Of a stretch of DNA of 64,000 nucleotides, positions 34,958-44,254 are shown in pieces. Each line of letters begins with the position of its first letter. Within the stretch, counting starts at the first letter, position 1. Made by a program: the position numbers and the translations under genes. The DNA comes from Pseudomonas sp. GD03944 (GTDB lineage: Bacteria; Pseudomonadota; Gammaproteobacteria; Pseudomonadales; Pseudomonadaceae). The DNA lies in assembly GCF_029839275.1 (NCBI RefSeq), contig NZ_JAOCAH010000014.1:83638-147637 (forward strand), written 5' to 3'. The notes below the pieces were generated by a model. That model had not been told where the DNA came from and made no database searches. It saw only the letters and a list, made by a program, of their open reading frames with translations.

Positions 34958-36409
34958 ATGACCCTCAACCGGATCACCGCAGGCCTCGGCCTGAGCATGT
35001 CGCTGCTGTCGGCCTCCTCGGTCTGGGCCGTGCAGATGAGCGACGACAACTTCGGCGTCGACATCAAGATCACCGCCCAGTCCGAAGACGACCGCGACCT
35101 CGGCACCCAGGGTGGTGGCGACGTCAGCGGTATCGGCCTGGACGTCCGCCCCTGGGTCTACGGCGAGCGTGGCAACTGGAGCGCCTTCGCCATGGGCCAG
35201 GCGGTCACCGCCACCGACATCGTGGAAACCGACACCCTGCAGGACAACGATGAGTCCGAAGGCACCGGCACCAGCCGCAACGATGCCCGCGAGCCCGACA
35301 AGAGCTACCTGGCGATGCGCGAGTTCTGGGTCGACTACCGCGGCCTGACCGCCTACCCCGGCGAACACCTGCGCTTCGGCCGCCAGCGCGTGCGCAGCGA
35401 CGAAGGCACCTGGTGGGACACCAACATCGAGGCCCTGCGCTGGAGTTTCGACACCACCCTGCTGCGTGCCCACGCCGGCGTTGCCGAACGCTTCTCCGAA
35501 TACCGCACCGACCTGGACGAGCTGGCCCCGGAAGACGAAGACCGCCAGCACTTCTTCGGTGACATCTCGACCCAGTGGACCCCCGGTCACTGGGTCGGCA
35601 TCAAGGCGCACCACAGCCGCGACAACGGCGACCTGGCCAACCCTGGCGAAGCCATCGACGAGATGGACAAGCGCTACACCGGCGACCTGACCTGGCTCGG
35701 CATCAATGCCGACGGCGACTTCTTCAACCACCGTTCCGAGCGTCCGCTGAACTACTGGGCGCAGGCCACCTGGCTGAACGGCGACATCGACGAGCTGCAA
35801 CAGACCGTGGTTGGCGACCAGCGCCTGGCCACCGGCTCGCGCGGCGTCGACGTCAACGCCTGGGCCGTGGACCTGGGCCTGCGCTGGAACATCGACGAGA
35901 ACTGGCGTGTCGGCGGTGCCTACGCCCGTGGCAGCGGCGGTGGCGACGACGACAGTTCCGAGCAGTTCCGCCAGACCGGCCTGGAAAGCAACCGCTCCAA
36001 CTTCACCGGCACCAACGCGCGCATGCACCGCTTCGGCGAGGCGTTCCGCGGCGAACTCTCCAACCTGCAGGTGGCCACCGCGTTCACCTCCTGGAAGCTG
36101 GACGACGACTACGACGCCAGCGTGGTCTACCACCGCTTCTGGCGGGTAGACGACAACCAGGACGTCGGTGACAGCGGCATCGTCGCACCGATGCAGGACG
36201 GCGAGAAAGACGTCGGCCAGGAACTCGACCTGGTCGTCACCAAGTACTTCAAGCAGGGCCTGCTGCCGGCTGCCATGGCCGAGAGCATGGACGAGCGCTC
36301 GGCCCTGGTGCGTTTCCGCGGCGGCGTGTTCAAGCCCGGCGATGCCTACGGCAGCGGCACCGACTCGCTGATGCACCGTGCCTTCGTCGACTTCATCTGG
36401 AGATTCTGA
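34958..36409 (+). CDS. algE: Alginate outer-membrane porin AlgE
   Basis: 483 residues from the chosen start. A signal peptide (about 1-24, ending SSVWA) precedes an outer-membrane beta-barrel sequence with alternating strands and acidic loops, ending in the aromatic residues WRF typical of barrel C-termini. The family is an 18-strand channel through which alginate leaves the cell. AAAGGA lies six bases before the ATG at 34958; an ATG at 34940 overlaps the algK stop and is less likely. It sits between algK and algG as usual. Confidence 0.95.
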   Translation: MTLNRITAGLGLSMSLLSASSVWAVQMSDDNFGVDIKITAQSEDDRDLGTQGGGDVSGIGLDVRPWVYGERGNWSAFAMGQAVTATDIVETDTLQDNDESEGTGTSRNDAREPDKSYLAMREFWVDYRGLTAYPGEHLRFGRQRVRSDEGTWWDTNIEALRWSFDTTLLRAHAGVAERFSEYRTDLDELAPEDEDRQHFFGDISTQWTPGHWVGIKAHHSRDNGDLANPGEAIDEMDKRYTGDLTWLGINADGDFFNHRSERPLNYWAQATWLNGDIDELQQTVVGDQRLATGSRGVDVNAWAVDLGLRWNIDENWRVGGAYARGSGGGDDDSSEQFRQTGLESNRSNFTGTNARMHRFGEAFRGELSNLQVATAFTSWKLDDDYDASVVYHRFWRVDDNQDVGDSGIVAPMQDGEKDVGQELDLVVTKYFKQGLLPAAMAESMDERSALVRFRGGVFKPGDAYGSGTDSLMHRAFVDFIWRF

Positions 36410-36419
36410 GGACAGCGCC

Positions 36420-38000
36420 ATGAAGGAACAGCCAGATACATTCAAGCAGGGCCTCGGCATCGGATTGCTGTGCGGCGGCGTGCTCCTCGGCTCGCTGCAC
36501 CTGACGGCCGCCCACGCAGCCGAAAGCGAACCGACCCAGACCCTCAAGGAAGCCAAGACCTACACCGTGACCAGCGCGCCGACCGAGCCGCTGCACCTGG
36601 AAGCGCCGACCCTGCCCGACCTGTCCGGCTACACCGCCGAGGCGGTGGAAGCCAAGGTCGACCGCAGCCAGAAAGGCACGGTGGTGGTGCGGCGCATGCT
36701 GCAACAGGACGCCCTGAAGGACTTCATCGGCGGTAACGAGCGCCTGCGCGAGTGGGTCAAGCGGCAGAACGGCATGCCCCACGCGATCTTCGTCGAGGGT
36801 GGCTACGTCACGCCCGAGGAGCTGGCCGCGCAACTGCCCGACAACCAGTTCGCCGAAGTCGAGCCGGGCGTGTACCTGGCCCGCCTGCCGATCGTCGTTG
36901 CCCAGGGCGCGACCCTACAGGTCGGCAAGGACACCAAGGAACTGCGCCTGTCCCAGGAGCGTGGCTCGTTCCTGGTCAACGACGGCATGCTGTTCATCAC
37001 CGACACCCGCCTGACCGCCTGGCGCGAGGCCGACAACGGCCCCGCCACCTTCCGCGACCCGGACGAGTTCCGCCCGTTCCTGGTGTCCTGGGGCGGCAGC
37101 GAGCTGTACATCTCAGGCAGCGTGGTCACCAGCCTCGGCTACAACACCAGCAAGTCCTACGGCGTGAGCATCACCCAGTACACCCCGGGCATGCACGAGC
37201 GCCTGAAACGCGAAGAGCCCACCGGCTGGCTGATCGACTCCGAGTTCATCGACCACTGGTACGGCTTCTACTGCTACGAAGCGGCCGACGTGGTGATCAA
37301 GGGCAATACCTACCGCGACAACATCGTCTACGGCATCGACCCCCACGACCGTTCCCACGGCCTGATCATCGCCGAGAACATCGTCCACGGGACCAAGAAG
37401 AAGCACGGCATCATCATCTCCCGCGAGGTCGACGACAGCTGGATCATCAACAACAAGAGCTACGACAACAAGCTCTCGGGCATCGTCATCGACCGTAACA
37501 GCATCAACAACCTGATCGCCTACAACGAGGTCACCCAGAACGAGGCCGACGGCATCACCCTGTACGAAAGCTCGAACAACCTGCTGTGGGGCAACAAGGT
37601 GCTGAACAACGCCCGCCACGGCATCCGGGTGCGCAACAGCGTGAACATCCGCCTGTACGAGAACATCTCGGCGGCCAACAACCTGACCGGTGTCTACGGC
37701 CACATCAAGGACCTCTCGGACACCGACCGCAACATCGAACTGGACCCCTTCGACACCAAGATCTCAATGATCGTGGTCGGCGGCACCCTGGCAGCCAACG
37801 GCTCCAGCCCGCTGTCGATCGACTCGCCGCTGTCCGTCGAACTGTACCGCGTCAACCTGATCGCGCCGACCAAGAGCACCGGCATCAGCTTCGCCGGCGT
37901 CCTCGGCGAAAAACAGGAAGAGATCCTCGACCTGATGGTGCGCCGCGACATGGCGGTGCTCATCGACCCCGTCGAAAGCCAGGCCGAACTCCAGGATTGA
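36420..38000 (+). CDS. algG: Mannuronan C5-epimerase AlgG
   Basis: 526 residues. A signal peptide (to about AAHA, 33) is followed by a right-handed beta-helix with repeated N-rich turns (IIAENIV, NNKSYDNKLSGIVIDRNSINN). The catalytic motif DPHD is at 307-310. AlgG converts mannuronate to guluronate in the polymer within the periplasm and also protects it from AlgL. The start at 36420 has GAGGA upstream. A promoter internal to the operon has been reported before algG in P. aeruginosa, but only ten bases separate it from algE here. Confidence 0.95.
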   Translation: MKEQPDTFKQGLGIGLLCGGVLLGSLHLTAAHAAESEPTQTLKEAKTYTVTSAPTEPLHLEAPTLPDLSGYTAEAVEAKVDRSQKGTVVVRRMLQQDALKDFIGGNERLREWVKRQNGMPHAIFVEGGYVTPEELAAQLPDNQFAEVEPGVYLARLPIVVAQGATLQVGKDTKELRLSQERGSFLVNDGMLFITDTRLTAWREADNGPATFRDPDEFRPFLVSWGGSELYISGSVVTSLGYNTSKSYGVSITQYTPGMHERLKREEPTGWLIDSEFIDHWYGFYCYEAADVVIKGNTYRDNIVYGIDPHDRSHGLIIAENIVHGTKKKHGIIISREVDDSWIINNKSYDNKLSGIVIDRNSINNLIAYNEVTQNEADGITLYESSNNLLWGNKVLNNARHGIRVRNSVNIRLYENISAANNLTGVYGHIKDLSDTDRNIELDPFDTKISMIVVGGTLAANGSSPLSIDSPLSVELYRVNLIAPTKSTGISFAGVLGEKQEEILDLMVRRDMAVLIDPVESQAELQD

Positions 38001-38010
38001 GGGAACCCAC

Positions 38011-39441
38011 GTGAGCAAACGCAACTTTCATTTCCGTAAACTGGCCCTGGCCACCGCGCTGCTCGGCGCGGGTGCCAGCGGCACTGCCCTGGCCGAGCCG
38101 ACCTACCAGGTGCAGCGGGTCGGCCCGCTGTGCCCCATCGCCCAGGACCCGGCGCAGTACAACACCAAGTACCTGAGCTTCTTCACCGCCCTGGTGCAGG
38201 GCCAGGGTGACTGGCTGTTCCGTACCCGCTACGACCTGCGCACCGATTTCGGCACCACCCCGGCCGGCTACCAGCAGTTCAAGCGCCTGCGCGATGCACT
38301 CAAGGCCAAGGGCGTCGAACTGGTCATCGTCTACCAGCCCACCCGTGGCCTGGTGAACCGGGAAAAACTTACCCCCGAGGAAAAGGCCAGCTTCGATTTC
38401 GACCTGGCCAAGAAGAACTACCAGAAAGCCATCGAGGGCTTCCGCCAGGCCGGAATCTGGACCACCGACCTGTCGCCGCTGTTCGACGAACAGGGCGTGG
38501 ACACCGATTACTACTTCCAGGCCGACCACCACTGGACGCCCAAGGGCGCCGACCGCACCGCGGTGCTGGTGGCCGAAACGCTGAAGGAAATCCCTGGCTT
38601 CGACGAGATTCCGAAAAAGGAATTCGAAAGCAAGGTGGTCGGCCTGCTGCCCAAGGCCGGCACCCTGCACAAGACGGCGGCCCAGTTCTGCGGCACCACC
38701 TACGCCACCCAGTACGTCGAGCGCTACGAGACCGAAGCGGTGGGCGAGGCCAGTTCCGACAGCCTGTTCGGCGACGAGTCCAACCCGCAGATCGCCCTGG
38801 TCGGCACCAGTAACAGCGGCCCGGCCTACAACTTCGCCGGCTTCCTGCAGCAGCACACCAGTGCCGACGTGCTCAACCTGGCGGTCCCCGGCGGCGGCTT
38901 CGACAGCGCCCTGCTGCAGTACATGAGCAGCCAGGATTTCCACGACAACCCGCCGAAGATCCTGATCTGGGAATTCGCCACCCACTACGACCTGGCCCAG
39001 GCCAGCTTCTACCGCCAGGCCGTGCCGCTGGTGAGTAATGGCTGCAAAGACAGTACCGCGGTGATGAAGAACAAGGTCACCCTCAAGCCCGGTGCCAACG
39101 AGATCCTGGTCAACGGCGAGAACAGCCAGCTGCGTGACCTGCGCGGCGGCGACTACCAGGTGGACCTGACCTTCAGCGACCCCACCGTGCACGAATCCAA
39201 GGCCACCCTCTGGTACCTCAACGGGCGCCGCGAGAACTTCAAGCTCGAGCAGAGCGACCGCGTCGACACCGGCGGGCGCTTCGTCTTCGAGCTGCGCGGC
39301 GAGTCTGACTGGCGCGACCTGAACCTGCTCGCCCTGGAAGTCCACAGCCCGGAAGAGATGCCGGCCAACCTCAGCGTCGAAGCGACCCTCTGCAAGCGTC
39401 CCGTCGCCGCTGGCAAAGCCCTCACGGCGCAAGCCGACTGA
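38011..39441 (+). CDS. algX: Alginate O-acetyltransferase AlgX
   Basis: 476 residues. A signal peptide (about 1-28, ending GTALA) precedes an SGNH-like domain with the Asp-His motif DHHW (172-175) and the serine motif GTSNS (265-269). The C-terminal third is a carbohydrate-binding module (VTLKPGANEILVNGENSQLRDLRGGDY). AlgX adds acetyl groups to the polymer in the periplasm. The start is GTG; the gap to algG is ten bases. Confidence 0.95.
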   Translation: MSKRNFHFRKLALATALLGAGASGTALAEPTYQVQRVGPLCPIAQDPAQYNTKYLSFFTALVQGQGDWLFRTRYDLRTDFGTTPAGYQQFKRLRDALKAKGVELVIVYQPTRGLVNREKLTPEEKASFDFDLAKKNYQKAIEGFRQAGIWTTDLSPLFDEQGVDTDYYFQADHHWTPKGADRTAVLVAETLKEIPGFDEIPKKEFESKVVGLLPKAGTLHKTAAQFCGTTYATQYVERYETEAVGEASSDSLFGDESNPQIALVGTSNSGPAYNFAGFLQQHTSADVLNLAVPGGGFDSALLQYMSSQDFHDNPPKILIWEFATHYDLAQASFYRQAVPLVSNGCKDSTAVMKNKVTLKPGANEILVNGENSQLRDLRGGDYQVDLTFSDPTVHESKATLWYLNGRRENFKLEQSDRVDTGGRFVFELRGESDWRDLNLLALEVHSPEEMPANLSVEATLCKRPVAAGKALTAQAD

Positions 39442-39458
39442 CCGCGCAAGGAGATCTT

Positions 39459-40559
39459 ATGAACCGCCATGCCTGGATCCTCGCCCCCTGCCTGCTGGGA
39501 AGCACACTGCTCGCCCAACCGTTGCTGGCTGGAAGCCTGGTACCTCCGGCTGGCTACTACGCCGCAGTAGACGTGAAGGACAAGAAGCCGCGCGGTTGCT
39601 CCGCGCCGCCCAAGCCCTACACCGCCAAGCTGGAATTTCGCAGCAAATACGAAGGCTCGGACAAGGCCCGGGCCACCCTCAACAAGGACGCGGAGAAAGC
39701 CTTCCGTGATGCCACTGCCGATATCACGGAACTCGAGCGCGGGGTGAATCGCCAGGTCATGCGCTACATGCGTGACGGCGACCAGCAACAGCTCGACTGC
39801 GCCCTGAACTGGATGAGCACCTGGGCCCAGGCCAACGCCCTGCTCAGCGAGGAGTACAACCACACCGGCAAATCGATCCGCAAATGGGCGCTGGGCAGCC
39901 TGTCTTCCGCCTACCTGCGCCTGAAGTTTTCCGAGTCGCGGCCGCTCGCGCCGTACCAGCAGCAGGCCGAACTGATCGAATCCTGGTTCATCAAGATGGC
40001 CGAAAGCACTGTGCACGACTGGAGCGATCTGCCGCTGCGCAAGATCAACAACCACAGCTACTGGGCCGCCTGGTCGGTCATGGCCACCGCCGTGGCCACT
40101 GATCGCCGCGACCTGTTCGACTGGGCCGTGGAGCAGTTCCGCGTGGCCGCCAACCAGGTCGATGAGGACGGCTACCTGCCCAACGAACTGCGCCGCCGCC
40201 ACCGCGCCCTGGCGTACCACAACTACGCCCTGCCGCCGCTGGCGATGGTCGCCGCGTTCGCCCAGGCCAACGGTGTCGACCTGCGCGAGGAAAACAACGG
40301 CGCCCTCAAGCGCCTGGCCGAGCGGGTGATCGACGGCGTGGAAGACCAGGACGAATTCGTCGACCGCACCGGCGAGAAACAGGACATGGAGGACCTGAAG
40401 AAACACACCAAATTCGCCTGGCTCGAACCCTACTGCACCCTCTACGACTGCTCCAACGACGCCGGGGAATACAAGCAGGAAATGGGACCGTTCCAGACCT
40501 TCCGCCTCGGCGGTGATGTGAGCCAGGTGTTCAGCCCGAAGAAAGACGGCGACAGCTGA
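39459..40559 (+). CDS. algL: Alginate lyase AlgL (PL5)
   Basis: 366 residues with a signal peptide (about 1-24, ending PLLA). The PL5 motif NNHSYW is at 197-202 and the RRHRALAYHNY segment supplies the other active-site residues. AlgL clears stray polymer from the periplasm by beta-elimination. AAGGAG precedes the ATG. After it comes the second-largest gap inside the operon, with three hairpins. Confidence 0.95.
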   Translation: MNRHAWILAPCLLGSTLLAQPLLAGSLVPPAGYYAAVDVKDKKPRGCSAPPKPYTAKLEFRSKYEGSDKARATLNKDAEKAFRDATADITELERGVNRQVMRYMRDGDQQQLDCALNWMSTWAQANALLSEEYNHTGKSIRKWALGSLSSAYLRLKFSESRPLAPYQQQAELIESWFIKMAESTVHDWSDLPLRKINNHSYWAAWSVMATAVATDRRDLFDWAVEQFRVAANQVDEDGYLPNELRRRHRALAYHNYALPPLAMVAAFAQANGVDLREENNGALKRLAERVIDGVEDQDEFVDRTGEKQDMEDLKKHTKFAWLEPYCTLYDCSNDAGEYKQEMGPFQTFRLGGDVSQVFSPKKDGDS

Positions 40560-40569
40560 GGCAATACCC

Positions 40570-40640
40570 GGTGGACGGGCTCGCTCCGTCCACCTTCCCC
40601 ACCAGGTGGGGACGCGTTAACACCCTCCCCGCTCGCGGGG
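40570..40640 (+). other. Triple hairpin in the algL-algI gap
   Basis: Three adjoining stems: GGTGGACGG...CCGTCCACC (40570-40594, nine base pairs), TCCCCA-CCAGG-TGGGGA (40596-40612), and CCCCGC-TC-GCGGGG (40627-40640). No T run follows, so this resembles an mRNA processing or stabilising element rather than a terminator. In P. aeruginosa an internal promoter before algI has been reported. Confidence 0.6.
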
Positions 40641-40695
40641 GGGAAAGGGGGGGCGTGCAAGCCCCGAACGAGTGTCACTCATCGGAGTAATACGG

Positions 40696-42186
40696 ATGGT
40701 CTTTTCATCCAATGTGTTCCTGTTTCTGTTTTTGCCGATCTTTCTCGGCCTGTATTACCTGTGCCCGAACCGCTTCCGCAACCTGCTGATCCTGATCGGC
40801 AGCTACATCTTCTACGCCTGGTGGCGGGTGGATTTTCTCCTGCTGTTCGCCGCCGTCACCCTGTGGAACTACTGGTTCGGCCTGCGCATACACCGGGCGG
40901 AAACTCGCGAGCAGGCACAACGCTGGGTGCTGTGGGGCGTGGTCGGCAACCTGGCGACCCTGGGCTACTTCAAGTACGCCAACTTCGGCATGGAAAACAT
41001 CAACAAGGTCATGGAGGCCGCCGGTTTCGAGCCCTTCCTGCTGACCCACGTGATCCTGCCGATCGGTATTTCCTTCTACATCTTCCAGTCGATCAGCTAC
41101 CTGATCGACGTGTACCGCGGTGACACCCAGCCCACCGAAAACCTGATCAACTTCGCCGCCTTCATCGCCCTCTTCCCGCAACTGATCGCCGGTCCGGTGC
41201 TGCGCTACAAGGACCTGGCCGACCAGTTCACCGAACGCACCCACAGCGTCGACAAGTTCTCCGAAGGCGCCACCCGCTTCATGCAGGGTTTCGTCAAGAA
41301 GGTGTTCATCGCCGACAGCCTGGCGCCCCTGGCCGACTACTGCTTCGCCCTGGAAAACCCCAGCACCGGCGACGCCTGGCTGGGCATCCTGGCCTACACC
41401 GCCCAGCTGTACTTCGACTTCTCCGGCTACAGCGACATGGCCATCGGCCTGGGCCTGATGATGGGTTTCCGCTTCATGGAGAACTTCAACCAGCCCTACA
41501 TCAGCCAGTCGATCACCGAGTTCTGGCGGCGCTGGCACATCAGCCTGTCGACCTGGCTGCGCGACTACCTGTACGTGCCCCTGGGCGGTAACCGCCATGG
41601 CACCTTCAACACCTACCGCAACCTGTTCCTGACCATGCTGCTGGGCGGTTTCTGGCACGGCGCCAACTGGACTTTCCTGATCTGGGGCGCCTGGCACGGC
41701 ATGTGGCTGGCCATCGAACGCGCCCTGGGCGTGAACGCCGCACCGCGCGTGATCAATCCGCTGAAATGGGCCTTCACCTTCTTCCTGGTGATGCTGGGCT
41801 GGGTGATCTTCCGCGCCGAGAACCTCGACGTGGCCTGGCGCATGTACAGCGCGATGTTCAGCTTCAACGGCTGGCAGCTGAGCGAGCTGAACGCCGCCGC
41901 CATCACCGACCTGCAGATCGCCACCCTGGTGATCGCCTACGCGACCATCGCCTTTTGCGGCCTGCGTCAGTTCTACCGCAACCCGCTGACCACCAAGGCA
42001 CCGGGCACCGCGGCGATGAACGACAGCGACCTGGTGGCCAGCACCGGCCACGGCAGCGTGGCGGTGGTCCGTCCGATCGAGCACACCCGCTACCTGGTGC
42101 GCGCCGCGCTGCTGGTGCTGTTCTGCGCCTCGATCCTCAAGCTCTCGGCGCAGAGCTTCTCGCCCTTCCTGTACTTCCAGTTCTAA
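40696..42186 (+). CDS. algI: Alginate O-acetylation membrane protein AlgI (MBOAT)
   Basis: 496 residues with around ten or more membrane segments. The MBOAT signature GGFWHGANW places the essential His at 321, and RRWHISLSTWLRDYLY is conserved. AlgI carries acetyl groups across the inner membrane for AlgJ and AlgX. The start at 40696 has GGAG upstream. It is slightly shorter than the P. aeruginosa protein, mostly at the C-terminal tail. Confidence 0.95.
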   Translation: MVFSSNVFLFLFLPIFLGLYYLCPNRFRNLLILIGSYIFYAWWRVDFLLLFAAVTLWNYWFGLRIHRAETREQAQRWVLWGVVGNLATLGYFKYANFGMENINKVMEAAGFEPFLLTHVILPIGISFYIFQSISYLIDVYRGDTQPTENLINFAAFIALFPQLIAGPVLRYKDLADQFTERTHSVDKFSEGATRFMQGFVKKVFIADSLAPLADYCFALENPSTGDAWLGILAYTAQLYFDFSGYSDMAIGLGLMMGFRFMENFNQPYISQSITEFWRRWHISLSTWLRDYLYVPLGGNRHGTFNTYRNLFLTMLLGGFWHGANWTFLIWGAWHGMWLAIERALGVNAAPRVINPLKWAFTFFLVMLGWVIFRAENLDVAWRMYSAMFSFNGWQLSELNAAAITDLQIATLVIAYATIAFCGLRQFYRNPLTTKAPGTAAMNDSDLVASTGHGSVAVVRPIEHTRYLVRAALLVLFCASILKLSAQSFSPFLYFQF

Positions 42187-42198
42187 GTGAGGCCGACC

Positions 42199-43332
42199 AT
42201 GACGAATACCTTTCGCAAACTCTACGTCGCCTTGTTCATCGGCCTGCTGGTGGTGATCTTTCTGTGGTCGCTGCGGGGCGTGGCGGATTACCGCATGCCG
42301 GACACCTTCACCGTGCTCGACGGTGGCCTGGCCAAGACCTTCGAGCAGCACTACGACAAGACCCTGCCGGTGAAGGAAATCGGCACCAACGTCTGGGCGG
42401 CGGTCGATTACCTGCTGTTCAACGAAGGCCGCCCGGGCGTGCTGATCGGCGAGAACGACTGGCTGTACTCCGACGAGGAGTTCAATCCGGTGCCCAACGC
42501 CCAGCAGCAGTTGAGCGACAACCTGGCGATGATCCGCGGCGTACGCGACGAGCTGGCCCGCTACGACGTCGAGCTGGTGCTGGCGATCATCCCGGCCAAG
42601 TCGCGGCTGTACCCGGAGTACGTCGGCGAGCACCGTCCCAGCAGCCTCCACGAAAACCTGTACCAGCGTTTCCACGCCGCCGTCAGCGGCGCCGGGATCA
42701 CCGCGCCGGACCTGCTCGCCCCGCTGCAGGCCGCCAAGAACGATGCCCAGCTGTTCCTGCGCACCGACACCCATTGGACCCCGGAGGGGGCCGAAGTGGT
42801 CGCCGAGCAACTGAGCAAGGCCGTCCAGGTGGAAGGCGAGCCCCGCGAATTCGTCACCGAGACCGGCAAGCAGGAGCCCTACAAGGGCGACCTGACCACC
42901 TTCGTGCCGGTCGATCCGCTGTTCGCCGAGCTGCTGCCCGAGTTCGACCCGCTGGAAAAACGCACCACCCGCGAAGCCAGCGAGCCGGCCGAAGGCGCCG
43001 ATGCGCTGTTCGCCGACACCGATATGCCGGTGACCCTGGTGGGTACCAGCTACAGCGCCAACCCCAACTGGAACTTCGACGGTGCCCTGCGCCAGCACCT
43101 GCAGCGCGACCTGAGCAACCACGCCGAGGAAGGCAAGGGGCCGATCCTGCCGATGCTCACCTACCTGCAGAGCGACGAACTGAAGAACGCCACCCCGCAG
43201 GTGGTGATCTGGGAATTCCCCGAGCGCTACCTGCCGGTGGCAGCCGACCTCAGCGGCTTCGACCCCGAGTGGATCGCCGACCTGAAGGACAGCCAGAACC
43301 CCCAACAGCTGGCGACCACCGCCAGCCGTTGA
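42199..43332 (+). CDS. algJ: Alginate O-acetyltransferase AlgJ
   Basis: 377 residues. An uncleaved N-terminal membrane anchor (LYVALFIGLLVVIFLWSL) precedes an SGNH-like domain with DTHW (190-193) and GTSYS (282-286), which parallels AlgX but lacks its carbohydrate module. AlgJ relays acetyl groups in the periplasm. The ATG at 42199 has GTGAGG upstream. It begins 12 bases after algI. Confidence 0.94.
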   Translation: MTNTFRKLYVALFIGLLVVIFLWSLRGVADYRMPDTFTVLDGGLAKTFEQHYDKTLPVKEIGTNVWAAVDYLLFNEGRPGVLIGENDWLYSDEEFNPVPNAQQQLSDNLAMIRGVRDELARYDVELVLAIIPAKSRLYPEYVGEHRPSSLHENLYQRFHAAVSGAGITAPDLLAPLQAAKNDAQLFLRTDTHWTPEGAEVVAEQLSKAVQVEGEPREFVTETGKQEPYKGDLTTFVPVDPLFAELLPEFDPLEKRTTREASEPAEGADALFADTDMPVTLVGTSYSANPNWNFDGALRQHLQRDLSNHAEEGKGPILPMLTYLQSDELKNATPQVVIWEFPERYLPVAADLSGFDPEWIADLKDSQNPQQLATTASR

Positions 43333-43427
43333 ATCACGCGCCCTGTGGCGTAAAGAACCCGAGCGGACGAATCGCTCGCGATACCACGGCCCAATGGCCT
43401 GCACATGCAAGAGATGGAGGAACACCC

Positions 43428-44075
43428 ATGAACAGACAGACCAAACGCAGCTGGACGTCGTATGCCCTGGCCCTCGCCCTGGGTCTAGGCACCCTGCACG
43501 CCCATGCAGGCGAAGGCGGCCTGTACGGGCCGACGGCGCCAAAGGGTTCGACCTTCGTGCGCGCCTACAACGCCGGCAATACCGAGCTCAGCGTCAGCGT
43601 CGGCAACACCGACCTGCCCGAGATCGCCCCGCTGGGCTCCAGCGACTTCAGCTTCCTGCCCGCCGGCAGCTACAGCGCCCAGGTCGGCAGCAACACCCTG
43701 CCGGTCAAGCTCGACGCCGACCGCTATTACACGCTGGTCAGCCAGCCGGGCGCCGAGCCGAAGCTGGTGGAAGAACCGCCCTTCACCAACAAGCAGAAAG
43801 CCCTGCTGCGCGTACAGAACCTGAGCGACAGCAACCTGACCCTGAAAACCGCCGACGGCAAGACTCCGGTGGTCGAGGCCGTGGCCCCCAATGCCCGCGG
43901 TGAACGCGAAATCAACCCGGTGAAGGTTGGCCTGGCGCTGTTCGACGGCGACAAGAAGGTCAGCGACCTGAAGCCGGTCAGCCTGGCCCGCGGCGAAGTG
44001 GTCTGCCTGTACGTCACCGGCAGCGCCGGCAAGCTGTCCCCGGTGTGGGTCAAGCGCCCGGCCCAGACCGAATAA
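43428..44075 (+). CDS. algF: Alginate O-acetyltransferase complex subunit AlgF
   Basis: 215 residues. A signal peptide (about 1-27, ending LHAHA) is followed by two beta-sandwich-like repeats (GSTFVRAYNAGNTELSVSVG and KALLRVQNLSDSNLTLKT), the periplasmic AlgF fold. It links the acetylation proteins and has no catalytic motif. GGAGG lies upstream of the ATG. The 95-base gap from algJ holds a small hairpin CGAGCG...CGCTCG near 43364-43382. Confidence 0.93.
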   Translation: MNRQTKRSWTSYALALALGLGTLHAHAGEGGLYGPTAPKGSTFVRAYNAGNTELSVSVGNTDLPEIAPLGSSDFSFLPAGSYSAQVGSNTLPVKLDADRYYTLVSQPGAEPKLVEEPPFTNKQKALLRVQNLSDSNLTLKTADGKTPVVEAVAPNARGEREINPVKVGLALFDGDKKVSDLKPVSLARGEVVCLYVTGSAGKLSPVWVKRPAQTE

Positions 44076-44136
44076 GCACCACCGGTACCCACGAACAAGA
44101 ACATCAGACCGACGACAGATCGGCTCGAAAAATAAC

Positions 44137-44215
44137 GGCGCCGTGAACGGCGCCTGGAGAGGTTCCCCTCTGTGCTGCGGCACAGGGCAATAAGCGTTTC
44201 CCGCTCCGGCGGGAA
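44137..44215 (+). other. Triple hairpin in the algF-algA gap
   Basis: GGCGCCG-TGAA-CGGCGCC (44137-44154), CTGTGC-TGCG-GCACAG (about 44170-44185) and TTCCCGC-TCCG-GCGGGAA (44198-44215) occupy most of the 179-base gap before algA. There is no T run. They may set algA expression apart from the upstream genes. Confidence 0.6.
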
Positions 44216-44254
44216 TCACCTAACCGAATGCACTCAATGCTTCAGGAGAACGAC

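Noticed and set aside
41703..43427. Long open frame running in frame into algF
   Set aside because: The part before 43428 is an out-of-frame reading of algI and algJ; algF has its own GGAGG site and signal peptide.
40705..43542. 945-codon open frame on the minus strand opposite algI/algJ
   Set aside because: Antisense shadow with the biased composition of such frames; the plus-strand genes are certain.
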